Shown here: positions 35,811 through 45,116 of the stretch, piece after piece
Numbering within the stretch: position 1 is the first letter of the stretch
How the letters are laid out: every line of letters begins with the position of its first letter
Translations under genes and position numbers: made by a program
NCBI GenBank assembly: GCA_038211615.1
Contig: JBBQVL010000009.1
Coordinates: 19,409 to 83,408 of the forward strand
Length of the DNA stretch: 64,000 nt
DNA from: DASWJZ01 sp038211615
Lineage (GTDB): Bacteria; Pseudomonadota; Alphaproteobacteria; Rhizobiales; Afifellaceae
Direction of reading: 5' to 3'
Notes under the pieces: generated by a model
The model's database searches: none
What the model saw: the letters and a program-made list of their open reading frames with translations, nothing else
What the model was told of the DNA's origin: nothing

Positions 35811-36182
35811 ATGGCAAGTCTTTTCTCGATCGCCAGAGCCGGAGTGAACGGTCTCGGAACCTTCATCAGCGGCCCGGCAGCGCGCGAAGTTGGCGATAGC
35901 CCCGATTTGAGCCGCAGGCTGGCGATGACGGGCGTGGTTGCGGCCGTTGCAGTTGGCGTGGTCTGCGTGTCGCTTCCGAGCAAGGCCCTCGCCGATCATT
36001 CCCGCCGCCGCAGCCGCCGTGATCACCACGATGATTTTGAGGACCACAGCCGGTGGCGCAGCGAGCGCGATCGTCACGACCGCGACCGCAGCCAGCGCAA
36101 CCGTCACTCGCGGCATCGGAGCGGCAACGGCTGGGATCGGGACGACTGCTTCATGGTCGGACCGCTGATGGTCTGTCCGTAG
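35811..36182 (+). CDS. Hypothetical protein with Arg/Asp/His-rich tail
   Basis: 123 residues. A helix (LAMTGVVAAVAVGVVCVSLPSKALA, about 38-62) looks like a late signal or anchor with an ALA cleavage site. The remainder is extremely polar (HSRRRSRRDHHDDFED, then RDRHDRDRSQRNRHSRHRSG), ending in DDCFMVGPLMVCP with two cysteines. AAGGGGAGCAAACACG supplies a ribosome site. Exported, perhaps metal- or polyanion-binding; no family is recognised. A hairpin terminator follows. Confidence 0.65.
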   Translation: MASLFSIARAGVNGLGTFISGPAAREVGDSPDLSRRLAMTGVVAAVAVGVVCVSLPSKALADHSRRRSRRDHHDDFEDHSRWRSERDRHDRDRSQRNRHSRHRSGNGWDRDDCFMVGPLMVCP

Positions 36183-36197
36183 CTGTTTTCGAAGTTC

Positions 36198-36230
36198 GTG
36201 GACCGGACGCTCGTCCGGTCCACCTTTCCC
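36198..36230 (+). terminator. Probable terminator
   Basis: GTGGACCGGACG-CT-CGTCCGGTCCAC is a perfect inverted repeat (36198-36223; four-base effective loop). It is followed by CTTTCCC and lies 16 bases after the stop of the Arg/Asp/His-rich protein gene. The T tract is short. Confidence 0.55.
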
Positions 36231-36255
36231 AGTCCATTCTTCGCGCGCCGAGCCG

Positions 36256-37299
36256 ATGAGGCAGGGTTTCGCCCGACGACTGCCGACCTGGATCGGAATC
36301 GGGCCAGCGTGGATTTTTCTGCTTGTCTGGTCCGCCTGCGCCATCGCGGCGAGCCCGTCGGATCTCCCTACCCTCTACACCGACCAGCAATACATCGAGG
36401 ACGTAGGCAAGCAGTCGAGCCTAGAGATCGGCAACATAAAGTCGGTGCTGGGCTATGTCCTGAGCCAGCTTCCCGACACGGTGAAGGTCTATCCCACCGA
36501 GGACTACTATTACTTCTATTTCTACTATGGCGGTATCAAATACGCTGGCAATCTGCGTTTTGACATCGAAACGCGCGATGACGGAAAAGTTGAGTTCATC
36601 TATTTCAAGGACTCGACGGACCTGATGCACGACGATCAGGATTTTCACGCCCTGCTGGGCAAGTCCGACGGCGTGGACGTGGAGAAGGTCCAGGATCTCG
36701 TCTACAAGCTGACGTTCCAGGGCCGCAGCGTCACCTTCGCGCTGAACGATCTCTCCGATGTCCGCCCGAGCAGCGACGCGCTAGGCCCGGATGAGACGTT
36801 CCTCGGACCGATCGCCGACGAATCGGGGATCCGGTTCTTTCTGACGTTCGACGAGAAGCTGAAGATCTTCCACTACGTGCTCGACGACACCGTTGCGGTC
36901 AGCGACGAGCTGATCTCAATCGCCAATTTCAAGCACATACAGATCGGCAGGCGAACGAGCTTCGCGTTCTTCATCGACCCGACGCGAAAGCGGAAACTGC
37001 TTGTCGGCGTGTTCGGCCCGAATTCCACCGTCAACAGCTATCTCGACGGCCCGTTCGACCAGCTTCCGGACAACTTCCTGAAGGGCGACGAACTCCGGCG
37101 CGACCTCCTGCTTGAAGATCCGACCCGCGATAAGTCGATCGACCGGCTGGGCATCAGCCCCGGTGGGGAATTCCGCGAGCTGATCGCGCCCTACATGGAA
37201 TATTACAAGGTCCGGGATCTGGCGCCGGCGGACAAGTGCGCAGAGGCAGGGGATCGAGGGGCAATCTATCTCTGTCTGAACGCGCTGTCTTCGAAGTAG
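36256..37299 (+). CDS. Hypothetical exported protein with Tyr-rich segment
   Basis: 347 residues with an N-terminal signal (WIGIGPAWIFLLVWSACAIAAS). The mature part contains an unusual aromatic run, EDYYYFYFYYGGIKYAG (about residues 76-92), then alternating beta-like segments and Asp-rich loops. A later Cys pair (DKCAEAGDRGAIYLCLN) could form a disulfide. I recognise no family. It lies just ahead of the polysaccharide genes, separated from the nucleotide-sugar dehydrogenase by 55 bases, so an envelope role is plausible. Confidence 0.75.
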   Translation: MRQGFARRLPTWIGIGPAWIFLLVWSACAIAASPSDLPTLYTDQQYIEDVGKQSSLEIGNIKSVLGYVLSQLPDTVKVYPTEDYYYFYFYYGGIKYAGNLRFDIETRDDGKVEFIYFKDSTDLMHDDQDFHALLGKSDGVDVEKVQDLVYKLTFQGRSVTFALNDLSDVRPSSDALGPDETFLGPIADESGIRFFLTFDEKLKIFHYVLDDTVAVSDELISIANFKHIQIGRRTSFAFFIDPTRKRKLLVGVFGPNSTVNSYLDGPFDQLPDNFLKGDELRRDLLLEDPTRDKSIDRLGISPGGEFRELIAPYMEYYKVRDLAPADKCAEAGDRGAIYLCLNALSSK

Positions 37300-37354
37300 T
37301 TTGGCAAGCGCCGCCGGCGCTATATCTTCGAAGATCGACGCACCCTGGATCGAC

Positions 37355-38701
37355 ATGGCCGCACCCGCCGGAACTGCCGAGGATTTTCCCGCTCTCCTGA
37401 TGCGGGTGGGTGAGCGCGATGCGACGGTCGGAATCATCGGGCTGGGCTATGTCGGGCTGCCGCTGGCGCGCTCGGTGGCGCGGAACGGTATCAAGGTCGT
37501 TGGCTTCGACATAGATGCCGCGAAGATCGACCGGTTGAATGCCGGACGCTCCTATTTCGCGCACATACCGGACGAAACCGTGCGCGAGATGCTCGCAGAG
37601 GGGTTTGAGGCGACGGCGGACGTCGCCCGCCTGAAGGCCTGCGACGCGATCCTCATCTGCGTACCGACGCCGCTTACCCGCCACCGCGAGCCGGACCTGA
37701 GCTACGTCACCTCGACGGCGGAAGCCCTCGTTCCGCATCTCCGCCAGGGCCAGCTCGTCGTCCTCGAATCGACGACCTATCCCGGAACGACCGCCGACGT
37801 GCTGAAGCCGATTCTCGAGCGGAGCGGGCTTCGCTCCGAGGAGACGCTGTTCATCGCCTACTCCCCCGAGCGGGAGGATCCCGGCAACGCCGAATACGGC
37901 ACGGCGCGGATACCGAAGGTCGTGGGCGGCGATGGGCCGAAGGCGGCACGCCTTGTCGCGGCACTCTACGGCCGGTTCATCGAACGCGTGGTGCCTGTCT
38001 CGAGCACCGCGACGGCGGAGGCGGTGAAGCTGACGGAGAACATCTTCCGCTCCGTCAATATCGCGCTCGTGAACGAGCTGAAGCTCGTCTACGACGCGAT
38101 GGGGATCGATGTCTGGGAAGTGATCGAGGCCGCGAAGACCAAGCCGTTCGGCTTCATGCCCTTTTATCCCGGACCCGGGCTCGGCGGGCACTGCATCCCG
38201 ATCGATCCGTTCTATCTCACCTGGAAGGCGCGCGAGTTCGACGTGCCCGTTCGCTTCGTGGAACTCGCCGGCGAGATCAACACGGCGATGCCGGGGATCG
38301 TTGTCGACCGGGTGGCGGCTGCGCTCGACCGCCGATTCGGCAAGGGCATGAACGGCGCATGGGTTCTCGTTATCGGCGTCGCCTACAAGAAGAACGTCGA
38401 CGACATGCGCGAAAGCCCGGCGCTCAGGATCATCGAGATCATGGAGAAGCGCGGCGCGCGCGCCGACTACCACGATCCCCTCGTTCCGACGATCGGGCGT
38501 TCACGCGAGCACAGCGCGCTGGCGGGGCGGAAGTCGGTCCCGCTCGACGCGGCGGTGGCGGGCTACGACGTTGCCGTCATCGTGACGGACCATGACAGCA
38601 TCGACTGGCAGGCGCTGGTGGATTCGGCGCAACTTGTCGTCGACACGCGCAACGCGACGCGCCACGTGACCTCCAACAGGGACCGGATCGTAAAGGCCTA
38701 G
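37355..38701 (+). CDS. Nucleotide-sugar dehydrogenase (UDP-N-acetylhexosamine/hexose 6-dehydrogenase family)
   Basis: A 448-residue NAD-dependent enzyme oxidising a UDP-sugar to its uronate. NAD motif VGIIGLGYVGLPLARSVA, catalytic Cys in PGPGLGGHCIPIDPFY, and YKKNVDDMRESPALRIIEIM in the C-terminal domain. The GHCIPIDP form is typical of WbpA/WbpO-type UDP-GlcNAc or UDP-GalNAc dehydrogenases rather than UDP-glucose dehydrogenase. The ATG at 37355 is preferred to the TTG at 37301. It is the first biosynthetic gene of the polysaccharide region. Confidence 0.9.
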   Translation: MAAPAGTAEDFPALLMRVGERDATVGIIGLGYVGLPLARSVARNGIKVVGFDIDAAKIDRLNAGRSYFAHIPDETVREMLAEGFEATADVARLKACDAILICVPTPLTRHREPDLSYVTSTAEALVPHLRQGQLVVLESTTYPGTTADVLKPILERSGLRSEETLFIAYSPEREDPGNAEYGTARIPKVVGGDGPKAARLVAALYGRFIERVVPVSSTATAEAVKLTENIFRSVNIALVNELKLVYDAMGIDVWEVIEAAKTKPFGFMPFYPGPGLGGHCIPIDPFYLTWKAREFDVPVRFVELAGEINTAMPGIVVDRVAAALDRRFGKGMNGAWVLVIGVAYKKNVDDMRESPALRIIEIMEKRGARADYHDPLVPTIGRSREHSALAGRKSVPLDAAVAGYDVAVIVTDHDSIDWQALVDSAQLVVDTRNATRHVTSNRDRIVKA

Positions 38702-38730
38702 TTTGCTCTCCGCGTCGGTGCCGCCCGGAT

Positions 38731-39402
38731 CTATACCGGCTGAAGCGCGGCCCTTTCATATTCGGCGACGGCTTCGTTGACGTCTTCGAACATCCGCAAT
38801 GTCCCGTTCGCCATGATCGCCCCCATGTCGCAGAGCCTGCTGATCTCGCCGGGGGAATGCGAGACGAGGATCATGGACGCGTCCTTCCGCTTCTCGTCGA
38901 AGAGGGCCTGCGCCCGCGCCCGCAACGCTATGTCGCTGACCGAGAGCACCTCGTCCAGAAGGTAGCACTCAAAATCCGCCGCCATGCTGATGGCGAACGT
39001 CAGCTTGGAGCGCATACCGGAGGAATATGTCGCGACCGGCATGTCGAAGTATTTCCCGAGCTCGCAGAAATCCGCGACGAAGCGCTCCACGGCCCGCACA
39101 TCGAGCCCATAGATGCGGGCGACGAACCGGCAGTTCTCCCGGCCGGTAAGCGTTGCCTTGAACCCCACCATGCCGAGCGGGAAGGAGATCCTGACGTTTC
39201 TCCTGATTCTGCCGCTGTCCGGGTATTCGGCGCCGGCGATCATGCGGATCAGCGTCGACTTGCCCACGCCGTTGCGGCCGAGAAGGCCGATATTGCGTCC
39301 CCGCGGGAACTCGCCCGAATACTTATCCAGGATGATCCGCCTGGCCCGCTTGGAACGGTACTCCTTGGAGACGTTCCAGAATTCGATCATTGCATTCGAC
39401 AT
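38731..39402 (-). CDS. Capsular polysaccharide exporter ATPase, KpsT-like
   Basis: A 223-residue ABC ATPase starting MSNAMIEFWNVS, with GAGGGG six bases upstream. Walker A GRNGVGKST, signature YSSGMRSKL, Walker B CYLLDEVLS and H-loop LVSHSPGEIS. The size, with no C-terminal carbohydrate-binding domain, fits KpsT-group exporters rather than Wzt. The cognate permease (40927-41721) is on the opposite strand beyond a glycosyltransferase gene. Confidence 0.92.
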   Translation of the reverse strand: MSNAMIEFWNVSKEYRSKRARRIILDKYSGEFPRGRNIGLLGRNGVGKSTLIRMIAGAEYPDSGRIRRNVRISFPLGMVGFKATLTGRENCRFVARIYGLDVRAVERFVADFCELGKYFDMPVATYSSGMRSKLTFAISMAADFECYLLDEVLSVSDIALRARAQALFDEKRKDASMILVSHSPGEISRLCDMGAIMANGTLRMFEDVNEAVAEYERAALQPV

Positions 39403-39535
39403 CGAAACCCCTCGGCCCCCGAGATGGATCGCCTGGCGATTTGATCGGACATGCTCGCTGCTCTCTAGCCAGTTGGCGGCTCGCGGTCCAGCCGCCGCGG
39501 TTCTACGCTCGGCGCCTCGCCGATTTCCCGCAGGT

Positions 39536-40759
39536 TCAGGGGCGGGGATCGGCCGGGCCCTGACCGCGCCCTTCGCGATCCTCGCCCGAGTCGCTCGCGA
39601 CTTCCGTGAGCATCCGCAGAAGGCTCCGGGCAAAATCCTGCCGCGCCTGGCCGTAGTCGACCGGCCGCACCTTCGGATCGGCGTCGCGGTAGCGCTGAAG
39701 CAGCCGCGACAGACCGGCGACATCTGTCGGCGAAAAGAAGTCGACGTTGACGGCAAGCTGCTCGCGGTGGACTGCGATGTCGGACGCAAGCACGTGCTTC
39801 CCGAGCGCTTTCGCGTCCTCCACGACCCCCGACCATCCCTCGCAGAGCGACGGCTGGATGACCGCGATCGCCGCCGAGACGAGACCAAGCTGATCAGCGC
39901 GGGGGAGAAAGCCGAGGAAGTGGGTCTTCTCGTCAATCCCCAGCTCGCCGGCGAGCGCCTTGATCGAGGGTGCATAGGCGCGGTCGCGGTAGTCGTGTTC
40001 CTGACCGGTGAAGACGATCGCGGGAGCCTCGCCATCCACGGCACTCTGCGCCAGCGCACGGAGCACCAGCGCGTGGTTCTTGTGAAGCCAGATCTGGTTG
40101 TTGCAGATGAAGAAGCGCTGCGGAAGCCGATAGCGCTCTCGCAGCTCCGCCAGACTTGCGCCAGCGCTTTCGGTGTCGGCGAAGGACGCGAACCGCACCA
40201 CATGGATGCGGTTCCGATTCTTCCCGTAATAGAGTTCGAGGTCGCTCCTGGCATCCTCGCTGGACACCATTACGTGGCGATGCTTCGCGAGAGAGCGGGA
40301 GTTCAGGCGGCGGCGCGCGTGGATCTCGCCCGGCCTGAAGAATTCCGGAAAGCGCTCCTCCTGGAAGTCCGGGATCCATTGCACGGCGCGATGTTCGAGG
40401 CCGCGAATGGATCCGAGCAGAACGACATCGACGGTGGGATCTTCGGTCCGTTTCGTCCCGGCCAGATAGGCCCGGAGAGCCCCGGGACTGCCCGATGCGC
40501 GGGCGAAAGTTCCAGCTTCGACGCGGTGCAGGTCAGGATAGCCGGTCGCCTTGACAAGATATTCCAGACCTTGCGTGTCATCGTCCACGATCACCAGCTT
40601 TGGCCGGAATTCGGCCGGCAGGAGTCCGAGGGCGGACACGAGGCTGCGGACATAATAAAGCCCGCCGATCCATTTTTCCTGGTACTTGAACGGCAGCGCC
40701 AAGGTCAGCCGCTTCCTGTCGCCCACTCGGTGCACTCGGTCCGGGTCCGCACTGTCCAT
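39536..40759 (-). CDS. GT4-type glycosyltransferase
   Basis: A 407-residue GT-B glycosyltransferase. The ATG at 40759 is chosen because the upstream in-frame extension is low-complexity and Arg/Pro-rich. The acceptor domain begins RLTLALPFKYQEKWIGGLYYV. The donor domain has FICNNQIWLHKNHALVLRAL, the sugar-nucleotide loop and the EX7E motif EGWSGVVEDAKALG. It adds a sugar to the capsular polymer or its lipid anchor. It lies between the KpsT and KpsM genes. Confidence 0.87.
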   Translation of the reverse strand: MDSADPDRVHRVGDRKRLTLALPFKYQEKWIGGLYYVRSLVSALGLLPAEFRPKLVIVDDDTQGLEYLVKATGYPDLHRVEAGTFARASGSPGALRAYLAGTKRTEDPTVDVVLLGSIRGLEHRAVQWIPDFQEERFPEFFRPGEIHARRRLNSRSLAKHRHVMVSSEDARSDLELYYGKNRNRIHVVRFASFADTESAGASLAELRERYRLPQRFFICNNQIWLHKNHALVLRALAQSAVDGEAPAIVFTGQEHDYRDRAYAPSIKALAGELGIDEKTHFLGFLPRADQLGLVSAAIAVIQPSLCEGWSGVVEDAKALGKHVLASDIAVHREQLAVNVDFFSPTDVAGLSRLLQRYRDADPKVRPVDYGQARQDFARSLLRMLTEVASDSGEDREGRGQGPADPRP

Positions 40760-40926
40760 GGTGACTGAGACGGTCGTCACATTCGATCCAAGCGTTGCTC
40801 TCCTGGCAGGCGGCCGTGACCTTCTGACAGGCCCAGGAGGTTGTCTGAAATCCCGCGCGCCTGTATATGCTGGCGCCGACCCCTTTGCCATGCAAACCAC
40901 CTGCGGTCGGCATCGAGAAAGCAAGA

Positions 40927-41721
40927 ATGGCCGGGCATGAACTGACCGAAGCGCTGCGGGTTCAGGGGCGTGTGCTGCTTGCCCTCATGCTGCGCGAGGC
41001 GCGGACGCGCTATGGCCGGATGAAGGGCGGTTACCTCTGGGCCCTCGTCGAGCCCGCCATTCATATCACCGTATTCAGCCTGCTCTTCAGCTCACGCATG
41101 CGCATTGTCCCGCTTGGCGACAGCATGGTGGCGTTTCTCGCGACGGGGTTCGCCGTGTTCCTCGGCTTCCGGAACGTGATGTCGCGGACGCAGGGCGGCT
41201 ACGGATCGAACGAAGCGCTGCTGTCCTTTCCCGTAGTTCGCGTGATGGACGTGTTTCTGGCGCGTGCCCTGCTCGAGCTGGCGACATGGCTGACGGTCAC
41301 GATCCTGCTGTTTGGCGGCCTCGTGCTCCTCGGCATGGCCCCGATCCCGCACAGCATCCTGGCGATGCTAGAGGCCATCTTCGCGCTGTTCGGAATCGGA
41401 TTCGGGTTCGGACTGGCCATCGGCATCATCTCGCAATTCTGGGTCTCGGTGCGGAATCTGATCTCCGTTCCGCTGCGACTGCTTTATTGGTGCTCGGCGG
41501 TCTTCTACCTGCCCGACAACCTGCCTCCGGCATTTCGCGCGGCTCTCGACTGGAACCCCGTCGTGCATGGCATAACGCTGTTCAGGGAGGGGTACTACGA
41601 CGGCTACCAAAGCCACATGCTGGATGTGGAGTATCTGTTTGTCTGGTCCGTAGGCTCGGTTCTGTGCGGGCTGGTCCTGGAAAAGGCGGCCCGGAAGCCA
41701 CTTCGGAATCTGGCAGCGTAG
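40927..41721 (+). CDS. Capsular polysaccharide exporter permease, KpsM-like
   Basis: A 264-residue ABC-2 membrane protein with about six helices, starting MAGHELTEALRVQGRV. The N-terminal cytoplasmic segment LREARTRYGRMKGGYLWAL is the family hallmark; WNPVVHGITLFREGYYDGY near the C-terminus is typical of KpsM/Wzm. An upstream ATG at 40867 lacks a ribosome site, whereas GAGAAAG precedes 40927. It pairs with the divergent KpsT-like ATPase. Confidence 0.92.
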   Translation: MAGHELTEALRVQGRVLLALMLREARTRYGRMKGGYLWALVEPAIHITVFSLLFSSRMRIVPLGDSMVAFLATGFAVFLGFRNVMSRTQGGYGSNEALLSFPVVRVMDVFLARALLELATWLTVTILLFGGLVLLGMAPIPHSILAMLEAIFALFGIGFGFGLAIGIISQFWVSVRNLISVPLRLLYWCSAVFYLPDNLPPAFRAALDWNPVVHGITLFREGYYDGYQSHMLDVEYLFVWSVGSVLCGLVLEKAARKPLRNLAA

Positions 41722-41788
41722 CCGTAGCCCGCAGAAGGCTGCTCGCCGAGTCGAAGTCCAGGCGAGCGGCGGATCGGCCTGACCAAAT

Positions 41789-43717
41789 CTACGATTGGGC
41801 CGCTCCCAGGGCCTCGGAGATCTTCTTCGCCAGAGCGCCGGGCGCGAGGCCGACCGCGTCGAGAACCTCTGCCGGCTGACCGCTCGGCGGGACCGCTTGC
41901 AGGCCGAGCCGCAGCGTGTTGAGCGACACGCCGGTCGCGGCGAGGGTTGCGAGAATCTTTTCCCCCTGTCCGCCTTCGACATAGTGATCGTCGAGCGTCA
42001 CAAGCAACCGCCGGCCGGCCACGAGAGCGCGCAGCCATGCTGGATCGACGCGGTTCAGCCATGGGAGATTGACCACCGAAAGCCCGATCCCGGCGTCGGC
42101 CAGGATACGCGAGGCGGCCACCGCCTGCGCCAGCATCGTCGGGCCTGACGCGATGAGCACGGCGTCCTTTCCGTCCGTCAGGCTCACGCCGATTCCCGGC
42201 TCGGGCCGGTAGCCCGCCGGCAGCTCGTAGTCGATCACGGTCGGGAGCGAGACCATCCGCAGGAACGATGGGCCGTCGTGCTTCTCAAGGCACCACTCGA
42301 GCAGCGGTCCGACCTCGGCCGGACAGGACGGCGCGACCATCACGAGATTCGGCACGCCGCCCAATGCGGAAATCTCGCGCACGCTCTGGTGCGAATGGCC
42401 AGGCCCGGCGGGGAGCACGCCTGACAGTCCGCCGACGTAGACGACTTTCGTGTGCTCGGTGGCGTTGTTGTAGATCTGCTCGTTCGGCCGCGTCGACAGG
42501 AAGCAGGAGAACGAATGCACGAGCGGCAGCATGCCGGCGAGCGCCAGCCCGCCGGCCATCGAGACCATGTCCTGCTCGGCGATGCCGCATTCGAAGAAGC
42601 GTTCGGGGTAGCGCTCCGTGAAGGGAATGAGCCCCATGTCCTTGACGAGGTCGGCGTCGAGCACGACGAGATCGGGACGGCGCGCGGCCGCCTTCAGCAG
42701 GGCCTCGGTATAGGCCGGGAAGAGCGCCTGCGGCCTGGCCGTCGAGGCCGCCGCCGCGGGCCGGGTGACGCGCTCGACCTCGATGCTTTCCTCTCCGAAG
42801 TCTCCGACACGCGCGTTGATGCGATCGAGAATCTCCTGCGCGGCGCGGGTATAGTCCGCGGCCTGCGGGGCGCCGGAATGGAACTGGAACATCTCGACGT
42901 CGCTGTCGATCGAGGTGCCCTGCATGAAGGACACGCCCTTGCCCTTTATCGTGTCGGCGATGACCACCTTCGGCTTGTCGGCGATCGCGTTGAGCCGCCG
43001 GAAGGTCTCCTCGATCGCCTCGGTGTCGTGTCCGTCGATGCGCTCGACGTGCCAGCCGAAGGCGCGAAACTTCGCCACGAGATCGCCGAGCGAGGACGTG
43101 CGCTGCAGAGAGTAGTCGGACTGGATCTTGTTGTGGTCGACGACCACGGTGATCTCGCCCATTTTCCAGTTCACTGCCGAGACCAGGGATTCCCAGATCT
43201 GCCCTTCCTGCAGCTCGCCGTCGCCGGTGACGACCGCGACCTTGATGGGCTTGCCCTTCAGCCGCGCCGCGAGCGCGAAGCCCTTGGCCTTCGAGATGCC
43301 CATGCCGAGCGAGCCGGTATTTGCGACGATGCCCTTCGTCCCGACGTCGGGATGGCCCGGAAGCCCGCCCAACCGGCGAAGCCTGTGGATCAGCGCCTCG
43401 TCGAGCAGCCCGACCGCCATCATGATCGCGTAGAGGCCCGGCGCGTCGTGACCCTTGGAGGAGAAGAAGATGTCGCCGGCGGCGGGGTCGATCTCCGCGA
43501 GTTGCAGATGCGCAAAGATCTCCATGCTGGAGAAGGACGAGCCGATGTGACCAGAGCCGGCGGTCGCGATCATGTAGAGCGCGTTCAGCCGAGCCATCTC
43601 GGCGACGAGCGCCACCACTTCGTGCCGGGCGATGTTGAGCTTCCGCGCGCGATCGAACGTCGCCTTGCGGATGAAATAGAGCTCGCCGTCGACGGCGGTA
43701 CCGACAAGATCGCCCAT
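41789..43717 (-). CDS. Full-length transketolase-like enzyme
   Basis: A 642-residue thiamine-diphosphate enzyme in one chain. SGHIGSSFSSMEI and GLPGHPDVGTKGI contain substrate/TPP His residues. The TPP/Mg motif is GDGELQEGQIWESLVSAVNWK, and the catalytic Glu is in FFECGIAEQDMVSMAGG. It is slightly shorter than central-metabolism TktA, with diverged C-terminal residues. In the polysaccharide cluster it probably makes a precursor sugar phosphate by two-carbon transfer. It converges on the KpsM-like gene. Confidence 0.88.
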   Translation of the reverse strand: MGDLVGTAVDGELYFIRKATFDRARKLNIARHEVVALVAEMARLNALYMIATAGSGHIGSSFSSMEIFAHLQLAEIDPAAGDIFFSSKGHDAPGLYAIMMAVGLLDEALIHRLRRLGGLPGHPDVGTKGIVANTGSLGMGISKAKGFALAARLKGKPIKVAVVTGDGELQEGQIWESLVSAVNWKMGEITVVVDHNKIQSDYSLQRTSSLGDLVAKFRAFGWHVERIDGHDTEAIEETFRRLNAIADKPKVVIADTIKGKGVSFMQGTSIDSDVEMFQFHSGAPQAADYTRAAQEILDRINARVGDFGEESIEVERVTRPAAAASTARPQALFPAYTEALLKAAARRPDLVVLDADLVKDMGLIPFTERYPERFFECGIAEQDMVSMAGGLALAGMLPLVHSFSCFLSTRPNEQIYNNATEHTKVVYVGGLSGVLPAGPGHSHQSVREISALGGVPNLVMVAPSCPAEVGPLLEWCLEKHDGPSFLRMVSLPTVIDYELPAGYRPEPGIGVSLTDGKDAVLIASGPTMLAQAVAASRILADAGIGLSVVNLPWLNRVDPAWLRALVAGRRLLVTLDDHYVEGGQGEKILATLAATGVSLNTLRLGLQAVPPSGQPAEVLDAVGLAPGALAKKISEALGAAQS

Positions 43718-43862
43718 GTCTCGCTTTCATGCTCGGGATCAGGAGGAGGTAGCGATTGATCCGGGAAAAGCCCGCGCGTCAATGGCCGGTCCTCGAGATG
43801 ACGCCGGCCTGCAACCGGTCCACCTGGTCTTTCGTGAGATCTTACGCTCCGGAATCGCGCCC

Positions 43863-45116
43863 TCAGGCTCGGGCCAACGGCGCGCGGCCAAGACGGGAGA
43901 GGACGGAGTCCAGTCCCTTGGCAACGGTATCGTCAATGCGGGATCCAACGCTCCTCCGCTGCAGCTCCCCGCGCACGTGGAACGCGAACGGCTCGCCCTT
44001 CCACATGAACTCCTCCCAGCCGAGACTGCGAAAATCCGGGAAGCCGTGTTCCCTGAAGCCCGTACGCGCGACGTAGCCCCTGCGTTTTGGAATGTAGGAA
44101 AGGCGGTCGGGCAGCAGACTTTCCAGAACCGCGTTCCTCTGAAAGCCGGAGATGGCGTCGGGGATGAACGGCTCACGCCGGTCGAGGACGGGGTTCAGCA
44201 TGTCTGCTTTCAGTCCGTTCCGGCCGTTGGCGAACTCTTCGAACAGGCGGTAGCCGGTGTCCCGGTTGGCGCCGATCGCCCTTCGCTGCTGGCGGTCTTC
44301 GGACACGGCGGTCTTCCAGTTCCGGGCGAGGTGAAGCAGCCGGCTCACAAGCCCGGCCTCACGCCGCATCGGGTCCGAGCGCCAGAATTTCGAGACGTAT
44401 CTCGGTGGGTGGGCGATCAGGTCGGGACTGAAGATTTCCTCACGCCACGGCACCTGAGTGAGATCGAGAACGAGAAAGTGGGTGCAAGGAAAGTAGCGGA
44501 ACTTCTGATACCAGCGCGGATTCCAGGGTGCGCCGAATACGGCGACGTTCTCCGTCCGCATGTGTCGCAGAACGTCCGTTATCCAGTCGGGCCTGACGAC
44601 ATAGAAGTCGGGGTCCATCGCGATCGCATAGCGCGTCGTCACACCGGCGAAGGCCACATCCAGGCCGAAAGCGTGGTGGTAGCTTCCGAGCATCTTGTCC
44701 ACCCGCACCTTCTGCGCGGGCGTCGGGTTGTCGCCCAGCCCGGAGAGCGCCGCGGCCCGCTTCGTAACCTGCTCGATTGTCGGTCCTTCGAGAATCCGCG
44801 CGTTCGGCAGATCCGCGTGGAGATTGCGGGAGTCGTAAAAGGCCTGCCTGTAGGCTTCCCGCCCCCGCCGCGCGACTTCGTCATCGTGGACCGCGCGCTT
44901 CCGATGGGGCACGGGCAGGAATTGCGCGGTTTTCTTCCTGTCGAGATGGAGATCGCGGTTGTCGGTGACGACCCAGTCGGCGTTGGCGCGCGGGTTGAGG
45001 GTCTGGGTCAGAGCGTGGTTGATCGAAAGAAGCGCCGTATGGGCCGGAGTGCTGACCGTGCAGATCGAGACGACGGGAAGAGGCTCGTTCGCCGAGCTCT
45101 GCGCCGGTGAAATCAA
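43863..45116 (-). CDS. Glycosyltransferase-like protein of an unfamiliar family, paralogue 1
   Basis: 417 residues. The TTG at 45116 overlaps the CMP-sugar synthetase stop (TTGA). It begins VVSICTVSTPAHTALL, has the DxD-like AMDPDFYVVRPDW near residue 170, GAPWNPRWYQKFRYFP, and a C-terminal GWEEFMWKGEPFAFH. The layout (N-terminal nucleotide-binding sheet, DxD-like motif, aromatic-rich core) suggests a GT-A glycosyltransferase. A second member, with the same motifs in the same order, is at 51326-52573. Coupling to the CMP-sugar synthetase hints that it uses or acts next to the CMP-activated sugar. The function is not established. Confidence 0.75.
   Translation of the reverse strand: MISPAQSSANEPLPVVSICTVSTPAHTALLSINHALTQTLNPRANADWVVTDNRDLHLDRKKTAQFLPVPHRKRAVHDDEVARRGREAYRQAFYDSRNLHADLPNARILEGPTIEQVTKRAAALSGLGDNPTPAQKVRVDKMLGSYHHAFGLDVAFAGVTTRYAIAMDPDFYVVRPDWITDVLRHMRTENVAVFGAPWNPRWYQKFRYFPCTHFLVLDLTQVPWREEIFSPDLIAHPPRYVSKFWRSDPMRREAGLVSRLLHLARNWKTAVSEDRQQRRAIGANRDTGYRLFEEFANGRNGLKADMLNPVLDRREPFIPDAISGFQRNAVLESLLPDRLSYIPKRRGYVARTGFREHGFPDFRSLGWEEFMWKGEPFAFHVRGELQRRSVGSRIDDTVAKGLDSVLSRLGRAPLARA

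Noticed and set aside
39113..40768. Plus-strand frame opposite the KpsT and GT4 genes
   Set aside because: Crosses two real minus-strand genes and has no recognisable domain.
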